Below are positions 25,061 through 33,962 of a stretch of DNA of 61,741 nucleotides, one piece after another. The notes beneath the pieces were generated by a model. It was not told the DNA's origin. It searched no databases and was given only the letters and a program-made list of their open reading frames with translations. The translations under genes and the position numbers were made by a program. Position 1 is the first letter of the stretch, and each line of letters starts with the position of its first letter. The DNA is from Oscillospiraceae bacterium HV4-5-C5C (GTDB lineage: Bacteria > Bacillota > Clostridia > Saccharofermentanales > Fastidiosipilaceae), in the NCBI GenBank assembly GCA_012034405.1, contig JAAVLZ010000017.1, positions 1-61,741 on the forward strand. The letters are read 5' to 3'.

Positions 25061-27179
25061 TGGCGGCCACGATCAGGACATCGTCATCTTGCTGCAGACT
25101 GTGCATCTCAAGCCCGACTAATAATTTGAGCTGCTCATAATCCGTGCTGCTGAAATCCATGACCCGGGCGCCCACGCAGACATAATAATCCGGGCGAATG
25201 ATGACTTCGCTGCGATACACGGCCATATCATCCCAGAGCTGCTGCAAGGCTCCATCATAGTTTTCCGCTGTCGTGCGGATGACCAGCCCATTCGCTCGCT
25301 GGACTTTGATAAAGCCTTTGCTGTCCAGGATCCGCAGCGCGCCGGAACGCCCCTCGGTCTGAGCGGATTTTTCGCCAAATACATAAAAGTACCGCGTCTT
25401 TTCAACTAAAACGGTCTCGACCGGACTGAGTCGCATGTCTTCGGCAGCCAGACGGCAGGCTTCAGCTTCGTCACAGGCTTTCAGCAGCTCCTGCGTGCGC
25501 GCTTCCGTGGAACCGGTCGCGATGGCGGTTACTTTGGAGGTCTGGGGATCAATTTCAATATGTACCTCGACACTGTCGGGGGAGGCTCCGCTTTCAATCG
25601 CTTTGTTGGCTGCTTCGCTTTTAATGGCACGGATTTCATCCTGGGTCGGTGTAGGGATAATGCGTTCGACCACATCCCGCACCATAGCCAGCGCGACGCC
25701 GATCGAAGAGATGACCTCGGCGTTTTCAGGGATGGAGTAATTGACCCCCATTTTCTGGGCCAGATAGATGATCAAGGCCGCCGCGCCGCCGCCGACTCCA
25801 ACCAGGGATATTTGCTCTTTTTCCAGCTGATATTTATCTGCCAGCTCCATAATGACCGGCTCCAGTTTGGCATAGGCTCGTTCCAGGATTTGCCGGGCAA
25901 TGTCTTCAACCGTGCAGGAGCAGTAATCAGCTAAGGCCTGCATAGCTTTACGCGCCGCCGCCTGACTGCCGTATGAAAAATGCTCCGGCTTAACCAGACC
26001 CAGAACGTTGGCAGCGCAGGAATTGGTTAAGGTGACGCGGCTGCCGTCGGCTAGCCGGATCGCCACGTAGTCAGAGGGGTCGCCCGGTTTGGGACTGAAA
26101 AACTCTACCTGCGGATCCACGATCCGGTCCGGATCACTGTAGACCGCGTATTCCAGACCGGCAATGTGCGCGCTGCGCGGACCGACGTCCGTTACGCCGC
26201 TGCGGTCTGCCCGGACCATACTGCCGCCGGCGCAACCCAACACCCGGACATCCAGACTGCTGATATAGGTGGGATGCCCGCCAACGATGGAGTAATCAAT
26301 AGCCGGGCGGCCGTTTTTGATGACGCCGATATTGGTGGTAGTGCCGCCGACTTCAAAGTAGACGCCGTTAGACGCACGCAGATACATCAGGCTGCCCATG
26401 ACGGAGGCTGCGGGTCCGGACAGCATGGTCAGGACCGGTCGCTTCTTCATTTCATTTATTTCCATAACGCCGCCATCACCGCGCATAATCATCAGCGGAA
26501 CGGTTACGCCGGCTTCCCGGACCGATTGTTCCGTCGATTCGGCCGTACTGAGCATTTTAGGCAGGATAGAAGCGTTAATCGCCGCAGTCCTGGTGCGGCG
26601 GGTCAGACCATATAGCTTGGTGATGTCAGAAGCCATGGTGACCGGTATACCTTTTTTAGTGCAGACATTATAGACCAGCTGTTCCGGGCCGCTGTCATCC
26701 ACCCCGAAGGTCATGGAAGCGACAATTACCTGGGCGCCCTGCGCTTTCAGCTGGTCAATAGCCTGGCTTACCAACACCTCGTCCAGATGCTTGATTTTAA
26801 GAAAGCTGTTAAGGATATGAATCTTTTTACCAAAGCCCAGATCAATATCATCCAGGTGGACCTGAGATTTGGCCAGCCAGGCTTCTACACCGCCGCGGGC
26901 CATCCCCAGGATACCGACGGTGGCGACATCGCCCTCAATCAGCGCGTTTGTGGCCTGGGTTGTGCTATGGGCTACAAAGACCACCTCGGCCGGATCTATC
27001 TGGTGCTCGTGCAGGCAGTTTTCAAAGCTTTTAACAACGCCGGCCGCGACGCCGCGCGGGTCATCATGCGTGGTTTTGACACTGGATTTACCAATAATCT
27101 CATGGGTGCTGTTGTCTATGGCAACGGCTTTTGTATGCGTGCCGCCGACATCAATGCCCATTCTTACGTTTCTTGACAT
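25047..27179 (-). CDS. Hydantoinase/oxoprolinase-family ATP-dependent amidohydrolase subunit
   Basis: A 710-residue protein of the HyuA/OplA group. The N-terminal ASKHA-type nucleotide-binding motif is clear (MGIDVGGTHTKAVAID), followed by ATNALIEGDVATVGIL, the central MLSGPAASVMG segment and VGVGGGAAALI. These enzymes use ATP to open cyclic amides such as hydantoins or 5-oxoproline, or act in acetone carboxylase-like complexes. No HyuB partner is next to it. The start at 27179 has AAAGAGG upstream. It lies between a carboxylate-type permease and the HExxH protein in one leftward operon. Confidence 0.9.
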   Translation of the reverse strand: MSRNVRMGIDVGGTHTKAVAIDNSTHEIIGKSSVKTTHDDPRGVAAGVVKSFENCLHEHQIDPAEVVFVAHSTTQATNALIEGDVATVGILGMARGGVEAWLAKSQVHLDDIDLGFGKKIHILNSFLKIKHLDEVLVSQAIDQLKAQGAQVIVASMTFGVDDSGPEQLVYNVCTKKGIPVTMASDITKLYGLTRRTRTAAINASILPKMLSTAESTEQSVREAGVTVPLMIMRGDGGVMEINEMKKRPVLTMLSGPAASVMGSLMYLRASNGVYFEVGGTTTNIGVIKNGRPAIDYSIVGGHPTYISSLDVRVLGCAGGSMVRADRSGVTDVGPRSAHIAGLEYAVYSDPDRIVDPQVEFFSPKPGDPSDYVAIRLADGSRVTLTNSCAANVLGLVKPEHFSYGSQAAARKAMQALADYCSCTVEDIARQILERAYAKLEPVIMELADKYQLEKEQISLVGVGGGAAALIIYLAQKMGVNYSIPENAEVISSIGVALAMVRDVVERIIPTPTQDEIRAIKSEAANKAIESGASPDSVEVHIEIDPQTSKVTAIATGSTEARTQELLKACDEAEACRLAAEDMRLSPVETVLVEKTRYFYVFGEKSAQTEGRSGALRILDSKGFIKVQRANGLVIRTTAENYDGALQQLWDDMAVYRSEVIIRPDYYVCVGARVMDFSSTDYEQLKLLVGLEMHSLQQDDDVLIVAANARR

Positions 27180-27308
27180 ACTAACCTCTTTGATTGCTGA
27201 CCCGGCTGGCTCAAGCCAGGTCTGGATCTTCAGGACCCGGTTATTCATAAAAGGGAAGGAACGGCTGCCCGTTCCTTCCGCCAGATACTCAGAGCGTTAT
27301 CCGTCTGC

Positions 27309-28658
27309 TCAGCCCATCAATCCGCCATACATAAAGTAGGCTACCAGGCAAAGAATCGCGCCGGCGATCCAGCCGGTCGGAATACTTAGCTTCATATAAT
27401 CTTTGGAGCTGACTTTGGAATAACCTAAGCCCCAGGCCACCCAGGACTGGGTAATATCAAGGTGCTGCGGCACGATGGTCATGACCGCAAAGAGCGGATA
27501 CATGAAACCGACCGGCCATTGAGCGATGGACAGAACCACCGCGGCAATGGCGGTACCGGAACCGACCAGGTTGGTAGGGCCGCGGAAAAAGCCCAGCGGG
27601 ACCAGCACGACAAAGAGCAGGGTCAGTGCCAGGGCGGTGGTGGGGAAGATACCGCCGATGACCGCTTTAAAATAAGGCGCAGCGTAATTGGCGGCATTGT
27701 TGAACATGGCCAGGGTCAGCAAAAAGCCGACCATGGGAGCGACGTCCACCGCGCCATCCGCAAATTGTTTGGCTAGCATTCTGCAGATGGCAGCAAAGCC
27801 GCCGCGGAATTTGCGGCAGGTCAGCAAGGCATATAAGCCGGAAACAATAAAGGCCAGGATGATGGGGCACTTAATGGTGATGACCAGTACGACGGGCAGG
27901 ATAACTGAAAACCAGGAATACCAGGGCGCGTTTTCACTTCGCGGCGCGACACTGCCCGCAGCCCAGTTTTTAGCCGCACCACCTTTGCGGCTCAGCGCAA
28001 TATTGCCGATTAAAAGCACGATCACCAAAGCGATGGCCATAGAAATGAAACCAAAGACATAGTAGTCATTGTAGGTATAACTGCTAAAACTATCATTGAG
28101 ACTGGCCAGAATCCCCTGATATTGTAAAAAGTTGGTCATGTTGGCCAGGATACCGGCCATAATGGAGCCCATGAACACAAAAAGTGAGATCACGGAAGAA
28201 ATACCCAGTGCTTGCAGAATTGGCAGTACGATCACGGCGATGGAGATAACCGGTCCGATACCTGTCATTGAGGTGAAGCAGAGCGCGGTCACGATGCAGA
28301 GTAAAACCATGGTCAGCCTGGGTTTATCACCGCCCAGTTCCACAACCTTCCGTATCAAAGTGGCTGCGATACCGGTATCAACCAGAATCCGGCCAAAAAA
28401 GGCGCCAAAGAAAATATTGACCAATATGGATTTGGCGTAGCCTTCAGGTCCTTCCTGATATACATTTTTCACGACATCCAAGACTGATTTATCCGCCATA
28501 GAAGCGTTGGGACTGATAGCATTACCGATCAGAGCCAGAATCAGCCAGAGGGTAGCCATGACAAAAAAACCGACCATCAGATTATGGCCTTTTACGCAAT
28601 AAACGACCATGCCAATGAAAGTCGCGATCATTAATATGCCAATAACGATCTCTGTCAT
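27309..28658 (-). CDS. Carboxylate-type permease of the IT superfamily
   Basis: A 449-residue membrane protein with about 12 hydrophobic segments and two similar halves. It resembles GntP/DcuC/CitM-like anion transporters, with re-entrant-type Gly/Pro-rich loops (TSMTGIGPVISI, FRGPTNLVGSGTAI). By context it imports the acid or cyclic amide used by the downstream hydantoinase-like enzyme. AGGAGG precedes the ATG. It is the first gene of the operon, behind a promoter overlapped by a palindrome. The exact family and substrate are uncertain. Confidence 0.82.
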   Translation of the reverse strand: MTEIVIGILMIATFIGMVVYCVKGHNLMVGFFVMATLWLILALIGNAISPNASMADKSVLDVVKNVYQEGPEGYAKSILVNIFFGAFFGRILVDTGIAATLIRKVVELGGDKPRLTMVLLCIVTALCFTSMTGIGPVISIAVIVLPILQALGISSVISLFVFMGSIMAGILANMTNFLQYQGILASLNDSFSSYTYNDYYVFGFISMAIALVIVLLIGNIALSRKGGAAKNWAAGSVAPRSENAPWYSWFSVILPVVLVITIKCPIILAFIVSGLYALLTCRKFRGGFAAICRMLAKQFADGAVDVAPMVGFLLTLAMFNNAANYAAPYFKAVIGGIFPTTALALTLLFVVLVPLGFFRGPTNLVGSGTAIAAVVLSIAQWPVGFMYPLFAVMTIVPQHLDITQSWVAWGLGYSKVSSKDYMKLSIPTGWIAGAILCLVAYFMYGGLMG

Positions 28659-28710
28659 TGCCTTGTGCCTCCTATTTATTTTGTTATGAAATATTAAATC
28701 AGCAGTACTT

Positions 28711-28766
28711 TACTAACATGTCAGCTAAGATACTAACATGTTAGTTCTGGGAAAAAGCCCTGTCAA
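28711..28766 (-). promoter_or_regulatory. Promoter and operator of the permease-hydantoinase operon
   Basis: On the minus strand TTGACA (28766-28761) and TAACAT (28743-28738) are spaced by 17 bp. The -10 box lies inside a perfect 14-bp palindrome ACTAACATGTTAGT (28732-28745). A partial second copy, TACTAACATGTCAG, starts exactly 20 bp away at 28711. A repressor bound here, most likely the FCD regulator, would block transcription. Confidence 0.75.
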
Positions 28767-28770
28767 TCTA

Positions 28771-28806
28771 TTTGACGGAACTTCTACATTTGACGGAACT
28801 TCTACA
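28771..28806. repeat. Perfect 18-bp tandem duplication
   Basis: The sequence TTTGACGGAACTTCTACA occurs twice without a gap (28771-28788 and 28789-28806). It lies between the leftward operon promoter and the rightward isomerase gene. Each copy contains TTGACG, a possible -35 box for the rightward gene, but no well-spaced -10 is obvious. Confidence 0.85.
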
Positions 28807-28945
28807 ATAGAGCAAATACAATCGATATTATTTGTACAAAATGCCGAATCAGACCGCAAACTGCTTCCAGAACGGAGTAAATCCGGGGCTTTCAAAGTTC
28901 CGGATTAGTTTATAATAAGGCTAACAAAAGATGAGGAGACAGCTT

Positions 28946-29812
28946 ATGCAATTTGCAGTCAGTACCTATAGTTTTCATCGCCTGTTACAACAAGGTGAAA
29001 TGACACAGATGGACTGTATTGATGAGGCCGCAGCCCTGGGTTTTGACGCGGTTGAGTTTGTGGATATCCTGGCGCCGACCGGTGAGGACCGCGGCGATTA
29101 CGCGGAAAAACTGGGCAAGCACTGCCGGGCAAAAGGTCTGGCGGTATCCAATTATACCTTTGCCGCAGATTTTATCACCGGCTGCCAGGGCGACACCGCA
29201 GCGGAAATCCGCCGGGTCAGTAAAGAACTGGAGATGGCGGCGCGGATGGGCGCTCAGAGTGTGCGCCATGATGCCACGCAGGGCTTCCCGACCGGGCAGC
29301 GCGGGATGCGTGGCTTTGACCAGGCTCTGCCCGTTCTGGCGGATGCCTGCAGGGAGGTGACCGACTATGCGGAAACCCTGGGCATTAAGACCATGGTTGA
29401 AAACCACGGCTTCTTCTGCCAGGAGAGCCAGCGGGTCGAAAAGCTGGTGACTGCGGTCGCTCATCCCAATTTTTCGCTGCTGTGTGACATGGGCAACTTT
29501 ATGTGCGCGGATGAAAACCCGGCGCTGGCGGTGGCCCGGATTGCTCCCTACGCCGGTTATGTGCATGCCAAGGACTTTTTATACAAGGACGGCAGCGGCC
29601 CGGATCCGGGAGAAGATTTTTTCCGCACCCGAGCCGGCAATTATCTGCGCGGCACCATCATCGGGCATGGTGTGGTGCCGGTCGCCCAGTGCCTGGGGAT
29701 TCTGCGGCGCAATGGCTACGATGGCTATGTCTGTGTCGAATTTGAGGGACTGGAAGAGGTCAGGCCCGCTTTAAGTGCCAGCCTGCAGAATCTGCGCCGC
29801 TACAGTTATTGA
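28946..29812 (+). CDS. Sugar phosphate isomerase/epimerase-like TIM-barrel protein
   Basis: A 288-residue protein of the xylose-isomerase-like TIM-barrel family (AP endonuclease 2 fold). The start MQFAVSTYSFHRLL, the metal-site strands MVENHGFF, LLCDMGNF, YVHAKDF and the C-terminal YVCVEFEGLEE are characteristic. Glu, Asp, His and Glu in these strands would hold one divalent metal. It probably isomerises or epimerises a sugar or related polyol. GAGGAG eight bases upstream decides the start at 28946. It is divergent from the hydantoinase operon and may share its control region. Confidence 0.88.
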   Translation: MQFAVSTYSFHRLLQQGEMTQMDCIDEAAALGFDAVEFVDILAPTGEDRGDYAEKLGKHCRAKGLAVSNYTFAADFITGCQGDTAAEIRRVSKELEMAARMGAQSVRHDATQGFPTGQRGMRGFDQALPVLADACREVTDYAETLGIKTMVENHGFFCQESQRVEKLVTAVAHPNFSLLCDMGNFMCADENPALAVARIAPYAGYVHAKDFLYKDGSGPDPGEDFFRTRAGNYLRGTIIGHGVVPVAQCLGILRRNGYDGYVCVEFEGLEEVRPALSASLQNLRRYSY

Positions 29813-29824
29813 GGCCAGGACATG

Positions 29825-29859
29825 AAAAAGCCCCGCAGCCTGGTGGCGCGGGGCTTTTT
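29825..29859. terminator. Bidirectional terminator between the isomerase gene and tRNA-Tyr
   Basis: AAAAAGCCCCGC (29825-29836) pairs exactly with GCGGGGCTTTTT (29848-29859), with T-runs in both directions. It can end the rightward isomerase transcript and the leftward tRNA-Tyr transcript. Confidence 0.92.
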
Positions 29860-29943
29860 GGTGGGGGAAGGTGGATTCGAACCACCGAAGTCTGAGACAA
29901 CAGATTTACAGTCTGCCCCCTTTGGCCGCTCGGGAATTCCCCC
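29859..29943 (-). tRNA. tRNA-Tyr (anticodon GTA)
   Basis: An 85-nt tRNA with encoded CCA. The acceptor stem GGGGGAA pairs with TTCCCCC. The anticodon loop CTGTAAA holds GTA. A long variable arm, as expected for bacterial tRNA-Tyr, and a GGTTCGAATCC T-arm are present. Confidence 0.97.
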
Positions 29944-29962
29944 CTGATTGCAGCGCTTATAA

Positions 29963-29991
29963 GTTATACCGGCAACGACTGCTGCCGTCAA
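29963..29991 (-). promoter_or_regulatory. Promoter of tRNA-Tyr
   Basis: On the minus strand TTGACG (29991-29986) and TATAAC (29968-29963) are separated by 17 bp, about 20 bp upstream of the tRNA 5' end. Confidence 0.85.
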
Positions 29992-30033
29992 GCCCCTTAA
30001 CAGAAAAAATCGCATTTGAGGTATCGTTTACCC

Positions 30034-30864
30034 ATGAATATCCTGGTTACCATTGATGATCACTACCTGGATCCCCTGCTGATCATGCTGTTTACCTTAT
30101 TTCGGGTCTATCGGACGGATCCGCAGCGGGCTCCGGCCCGTCCGATTTCCGTCTATTTGCTCCACAGTCACCTTTCTTTGGAGGCCCAGGGCATTCTTCG
30201 CCGCCAGATTGAACGCGAAGGCCATCAGTTTTACCCGATACAGCTGGACGACGCCAAGCTGGCTGATGCGCCGATCAGCCAGCGCTACCCAAAGGAGATT
30301 TACTACCGCCTGCTGGCACCGGACTTTTTGCCGGCAGATCTTGACCGCGTCTTGTATCTGGACCCGGATATGATTATCCAGCGGGAGCTGGATGAATTAT
30401 ACGATCTGGATCTGACCGGCTGGCTTTACGCCGCCGCTACTCATATTGAGAGCCGGGTGATCAGCAAGGTGAACCAGCTACGGCTGGACCTGGATGAGGA
30501 CGACAGCTTGATTAATTCCGGCGTCATGCTGATGAATCTGCGGCAATTGCGGCAGGAGCAGGACCGGGAAGCGATTTTTGATTATATCAGACAAAATAAG
30601 GCCGCTCTGCTGCTGCCGGATCAGGATATCATCAGTGCCCTGCACGCGGGGCGGATCAAGCTGATTGACCCTTATATTTATAATATGACAGAACGCCTGT
30701 TTGCCTGGCGGCCGCATTCCGAAGCCTGGCTGAACCTGCAATGGGTGCAGCAGAACAGCCGCATCATTCATTTCTGCGGGAGGAATAAGCCCTGGAACAA
30801 GGGCTATCTGGGGACGCTGGGCAGTATTTACTGGGAGGCGGTGCGGGCTAAAATCCGCGCTTGA
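30034..30864 (+). CDS. Family 8 glycosyltransferase
   Basis: A 276-residue GT8 protein. It starts with the nucleotide-binding strand NILVTIDDHYL, has the KEIYYRLLAPDFLP block and the metal-binding DPD at residues 110-112 (VLYLDPDMII). A conserved C-terminal HFCGRNKPW follows. GT8 enzymes transfer glucose or galactose from UDP-sugars with retention, often onto surface glycans. The ATG at 30034 gives the standard start; a TTG at 30016 would add six residues. It is followed after 60 bp by the HD-GNAT fusion. Confidence 0.93.
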   Translation: MNILVTIDDHYLDPLLIMLFTLFRVYRTDPQRAPARPISVYLLHSHLSLEAQGILRRQIEREGHQFYPIQLDDAKLADAPISQRYPKEIYYRLLAPDFLPADLDRVLYLDPDMIIQRELDELYDLDLTGWLYAAATHIESRVISKVNQLRLDLDEDDSLINSGVMLMNLRQLRQEQDREAIFDYIRQNKAALLLPDQDIISALHAGRIKLIDPYIYNMTERLFAWRPHSEAWLNLQWVQQNSRIIHFCGRNKPWNKGYLGTLGSIYWEAVRAKIRA

Positions 30865-30924
30865 CCGAAGGCTTGCCAAAGCGGCTGCGGGCGGCCGCGG
30901 CGCTGAACCTGAAAGGATTGAGCT

Positions 30925-32010
30925 GTGAACGAACTGCAATTGATGAACTTCTGGCACCGGCTGGAAGCGCTGAAAATGAATACCCGCCATGCCTGGCTGC
31001 ATAACGGCCGGCGCGAAAGCGTGGCGGAGCACTGCTGGCGCCTTGGCGTGATGGTCGATCTGCTGCGGCCTCAGCTGCCGGCCAGCGTGGACCGTGACCG
31101 TATCCTGCGCCTTTGTCTGGTGCATGATTGGGGAGAAGCCATTACCGGAGACATTCCAAGTTTCCGGAAATCTGCCGCTGATGAACAGACGGAACAGTCG
31201 GCCGTCCTGCGGCTGCTGCAGGATCTGCCGGCAGGGCAGCGGCAGGACTATGCTGCGCTGCTGGCGGAATTCCAGGCCGGGCAGACCCGTGAGGCCCGCC
31301 TGGCCCGGGCCCTGGATCAGATGGAAGCGGTGCTGCAGCATAATGAAAGTGAGCTGGCGACCTGGCTGCCGGAAGAGTATGACCTCAATTTAACGTATGG
31401 CTTTGAAGCCTGCCAGGATTTGCCGGAACTGCTGCCCTTCCGGCAGTTGCTCAGACAGGAAACCGAGCAGAAAATTGCGGCCGCGCTGGATCAGGGTAAA
31501 ACCGCCTTTATACCGGTACGCAGTCCGGAACAGATTGAATACACCGCCCGGCTGGCGGCAGAAATATGGACGGAGTGTTATACCGAGCTGATCGGCACGC
31601 CTCAGGTTCATTACATGCTGGAGCAGTTTCAGTCAGTCCCGGCCATCACCCGCCAGATAGAGAGCCAGGACTACTACTATTTCCTCCTGCTTACACCTCA
31701 GGGCTGGGCCGGTTACACGGCGCTGCAGCCGGAAGCTAGCGGCCGGGTCTTTTTAAGTAAGTTTTACTTGCGCCGGGACTTTCGCGGTCAGGGCCTGGCT
31801 CCGTTGTTCCTGAATTATATTGATAGCTTTTGCCGGGCCAGAGGCGCTTTGCGGCTGTGGCTGACCGTTAACCGGGGCAATCAGCGAGCCCTGGCCTTTT
31901 ATCAGAAAATGGGTTTTTATCTGCTGGATAAACAGGTGACCTCAATCGGAAGCGGCTATGTCATGGATGATGACTGGCTGCAGCGGGATGTTCCCTTATT
32001 GGATCAATGA
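30925..32010 (+). CDS. HD-domain hydrolase fused to a GNAT acetyltransferase
   Basis: A 361-residue two-domain protein. Residues 1-185 form a YfbR/HDDC2-like HD hydrolase with candidate metal and catalytic residues His36, His67-Asp68, Glu71 and Asp76 (VAEHCWRL, CLVHDWGEAITGDI). Such domains act as 5'-deoxynucleotidases. Residues about 195-355 form a GNAT acetyltransferase with the CoA loop RRDFRGQGLAPLF and NRGNQRALAFYQKMGF. The fusion is uninterrupted and unusual. The GTG start at 30925 has AAAGGA upstream. Nucleotide salvage plus an acetylation step is possible, but the substrate is unknown. Confidence 0.85.
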   Translation: MNELQLMNFWHRLEALKMNTRHAWLHNGRRESVAEHCWRLGVMVDLLRPQLPASVDRDRILRLCLVHDWGEAITGDIPSFRKSAADEQTEQSAVLRLLQDLPAGQRQDYAALLAEFQAGQTREARLARALDQMEAVLQHNESELATWLPEEYDLNLTYGFEACQDLPELLPFRQLLRQETEQKIAAALDQGKTAFIPVRSPEQIEYTARLAAEIWTECYTELIGTPQVHYMLEQFQSVPAITRQIESQDYYYFLLLTPQGWAGYTALQPEASGRVFLSKFYLRRDFRGQGLAPLFLNYIDSFCRARGALRLWLTVNRGNQRALAFYQKMGFYLLDKQVTSIGSGYVMDDDWLQRDVPLLDQ

Positions 32011-32162
32011 TACCGGGATGAGTATGCTTGGCGTCTTTTCAAGCTCCGGCAATAGGTATATGATGTGGTTACACAAGGCTAACCGAGCGCCTGAGCCTGA
32101 ATCCTTTCAGGGGGAACGACAGCTTTCCCGGACGTTTGAAAGCCGGAATGAAGGAGCAAATG

Positions 32163-32375
32163 ATGGAAGAACTGACATTGCATGTTGACGGCATGGTTTG
32201 TGGAGAATGTGAGAGCACGGTAGCATCTGCCATTCGCCGGGTTCAGGGGGTAAAAAAGGCTAAGGCCAGCCGCCGTAAGCATCTGGCAGTCGTAACTTAC
32301 GACCCGCAGCAGACCAATGAGGCGGAGATCCGGGCTGCCGTCGCGGCAACCGGTTATATTCTGGCTGACGGCTGA
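32163..32375 (+). CDS. HMA-domain copper chaperone-like protein
   Basis: A 70-residue heavy-metal-associated domain, the usual CopZ size. The metal-binding Cys13 and Cys16 are in GMVCGECES. The ferredoxin-like order of strands and the ending AAVAATGYIL are typical. It would carry Cu+ in the cytoplasm. No copper ATPase or copper regulator is adjacent, which is unusual. AAGGAG six bases upstream supports the start. Its 3' end overlaps the convergent MATE gene by 22 bp. Confidence 0.9.
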   Translation: MEELTLHVDGMVCGECESTVASAIRRVQGVKKAKASRRKHLAVVTYDPQQTNEAEIRAAVAATGYILADG

Positions 32376-33766
32376 TGCAGCCAGCGCCGGCCCCGCATGC
32401 GCGGGACAAAAAAGAGCAGCCGGCCCACCCAATCTATATACATGGCCACCCAGATGCCCATGACGCCGCCTTGCAGGACGACTCCCAGAACATAACTCAT
32501 CAGGATCCGCAGCAGCCACATGCTGATGATGGAAACAATCATGGTGAATTTGACGTCGCCCGCGCCTCTTAATCCTGCCGGGATGACAAAGGAAGCCGGC
32601 CAGATCACGGTGGTGACCGCCAGATAAACGATCAGCAGCGGGTAAGACACCGCCAGCGTGGCAGGATCATCGGTATATAGCCCCAGCAGGGGATGCGCCA
32701 GCAGCAGCGTCAGCAGAGAGGTTCCGGCCAGGAGCAGCATGCTGAGCCGGTTCAGCTGCCGGAGGATGCTGCGCGCGTCGTCATACTGTCTGGCGCCGTA
32801 GGCCTGGCCGACCACCGTAGTTGCCAGTGTGGCCAGGGCGTTGCCGGGGATGAGGATCAGGGTTGATACGGAGGAGACCACGGAATTGGCGGCTATCTGA
32901 GCTGTGCCAAAAGACATTAGAAAGACCTGAACAATGACCTTGCCGCCGTTGAACATCAGCTGCTCGGCGCTGGCGGGCAGGCCCAGACCAAAAATCCGGC
33001 CCAGCAGCTTGCGGTCAAAGCCAAACAGGCTGCGGTCCCGCAGACAGATGACGCGGTTAGGCAAAAACAGGACAATCATGACCAGGATAGTCCCGCTGCT
33101 TTCTGCTGTCAGCATGGAGATTGCGGCGCCCCGGACGCCCAGGCCTGCTGTGTTAAGCTGCAGCCATCCCCAATGAATGTGCAGGCCGTAAATCAGCTGA
33201 TATCCAAGCACCACATTCAGAACATTCATGAAGATAGAGATTTTCATAGGGGTTTTCATGTCGCCCGCGCCGCGCAGGATGCCAAAGCTCATGGTGTTGA
33301 TAGCGACCGGGATAAAGTAAAAGACGACAATCGCCATGTACTGCAGCGCGTACTCCAGGATCAGCGGATCTGCTTGGCCAAACAGGCTGTCAATCAGCCG
33401 GACCCGGAATACAAAGAGACTGCCGGACACCAGGACGGAGATAACCACGGCCGAGCTGATAGCCATGGCCGCGGCTTTGTTGGCGCTGCGGTGATCATCC
33501 TGCCCGGTAAACTGGGCCACAACGACAGTGCCGCCGATCCCCAGGGCCGAGAAAAAGGAGTTGGCCACATTGATGATAGAGGCGTCCGTTCCGATCGCCG
33601 AGATAGCTTCCGGCCCCAGACGTGAAGACATCATGGTATTGACCACACTCATGATGGTAATAAAAAACTGCTCTACTAATATAGGCAAAAATAGCGGCAG
33701 CAATCTGGCGGAATAGGTTTTCAAATCATTGATCAAACGCTGGGGACGCTTTACCGGACCTGCCAT
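32354..33766 (-). CDS. MATE-family efflux transporter
   Basis: A 470-residue membrane protein with about 12 helices in two related halves. Typical MATE segments are FLPILVEQFFITIMSVVNTMM near the N-terminus, SALGIGGTVVVAQ, and the second-half LPASAEQLMFNGGKV followed by GNALATLATTVVGQAYGA. It would export drugs or metabolites using Na+ or H+. AGGAGT lies about ten bases before the ATG. It is transcribed alone. Confidence 0.93.
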   Translation of the reverse strand: MAGPVKRPQRLINDLKTYSARLLPLFLPILVEQFFITIMSVVNTMMSSRLGPEAISAIGTDASIINVANSFFSALGIGGTVVVAQFTGQDDHRSANKAAAMAISSAVVISVLVSGSLFVFRVRLIDSLFGQADPLILEYALQYMAIVVFYFIPVAINTMSFGILRGAGDMKTPMKISIFMNVLNVVLGYQLIYGLHIHWGWLQLNTAGLGVRGAAISMLTAESSGTILVMIVLFLPNRVICLRDRSLFGFDRKLLGRIFGLGLPASAEQLMFNGGKVIVQVFLMSFGTAQIAANSVVSSVSTLILIPGNALATLATTVVGQAYGARQYDDARSILRQLNRLSMLLLAGTSLLTLLLAHPLLGLYTDDPATLAVSYPLLIVYLAVTTVIWPASFVIPAGLRGAGDVKFTMIVSIISMWLLRILMSYVLGVVLQGGVMGIWVAMYIDWVGRLLFFVPRMRGRRWLHQPSARI

Positions 33767-33962
33767 TTTAATTGGACTCCTGTCTTTGCTGCTGTGCCAT
33801 CAATTCATTATAACAATCTGAATGCCGGACCGGAGCCGGCTTTTAAGAGCAAATCAGGCAGGGACACAAAGAATAATCGTAAACCGTCAGATATGTATCA
33901 GTTATAACCGGACCGATAGCTATACTTAATTACATATAAACTATAAGGAGCTTAATTCCAAA

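Noticed and set aside
30478-31341. 287-codon minus-strand frame across GT8 and HD-GNAT genes
   Set aside because: It is antisense to two well-supported genes and spans their junction.
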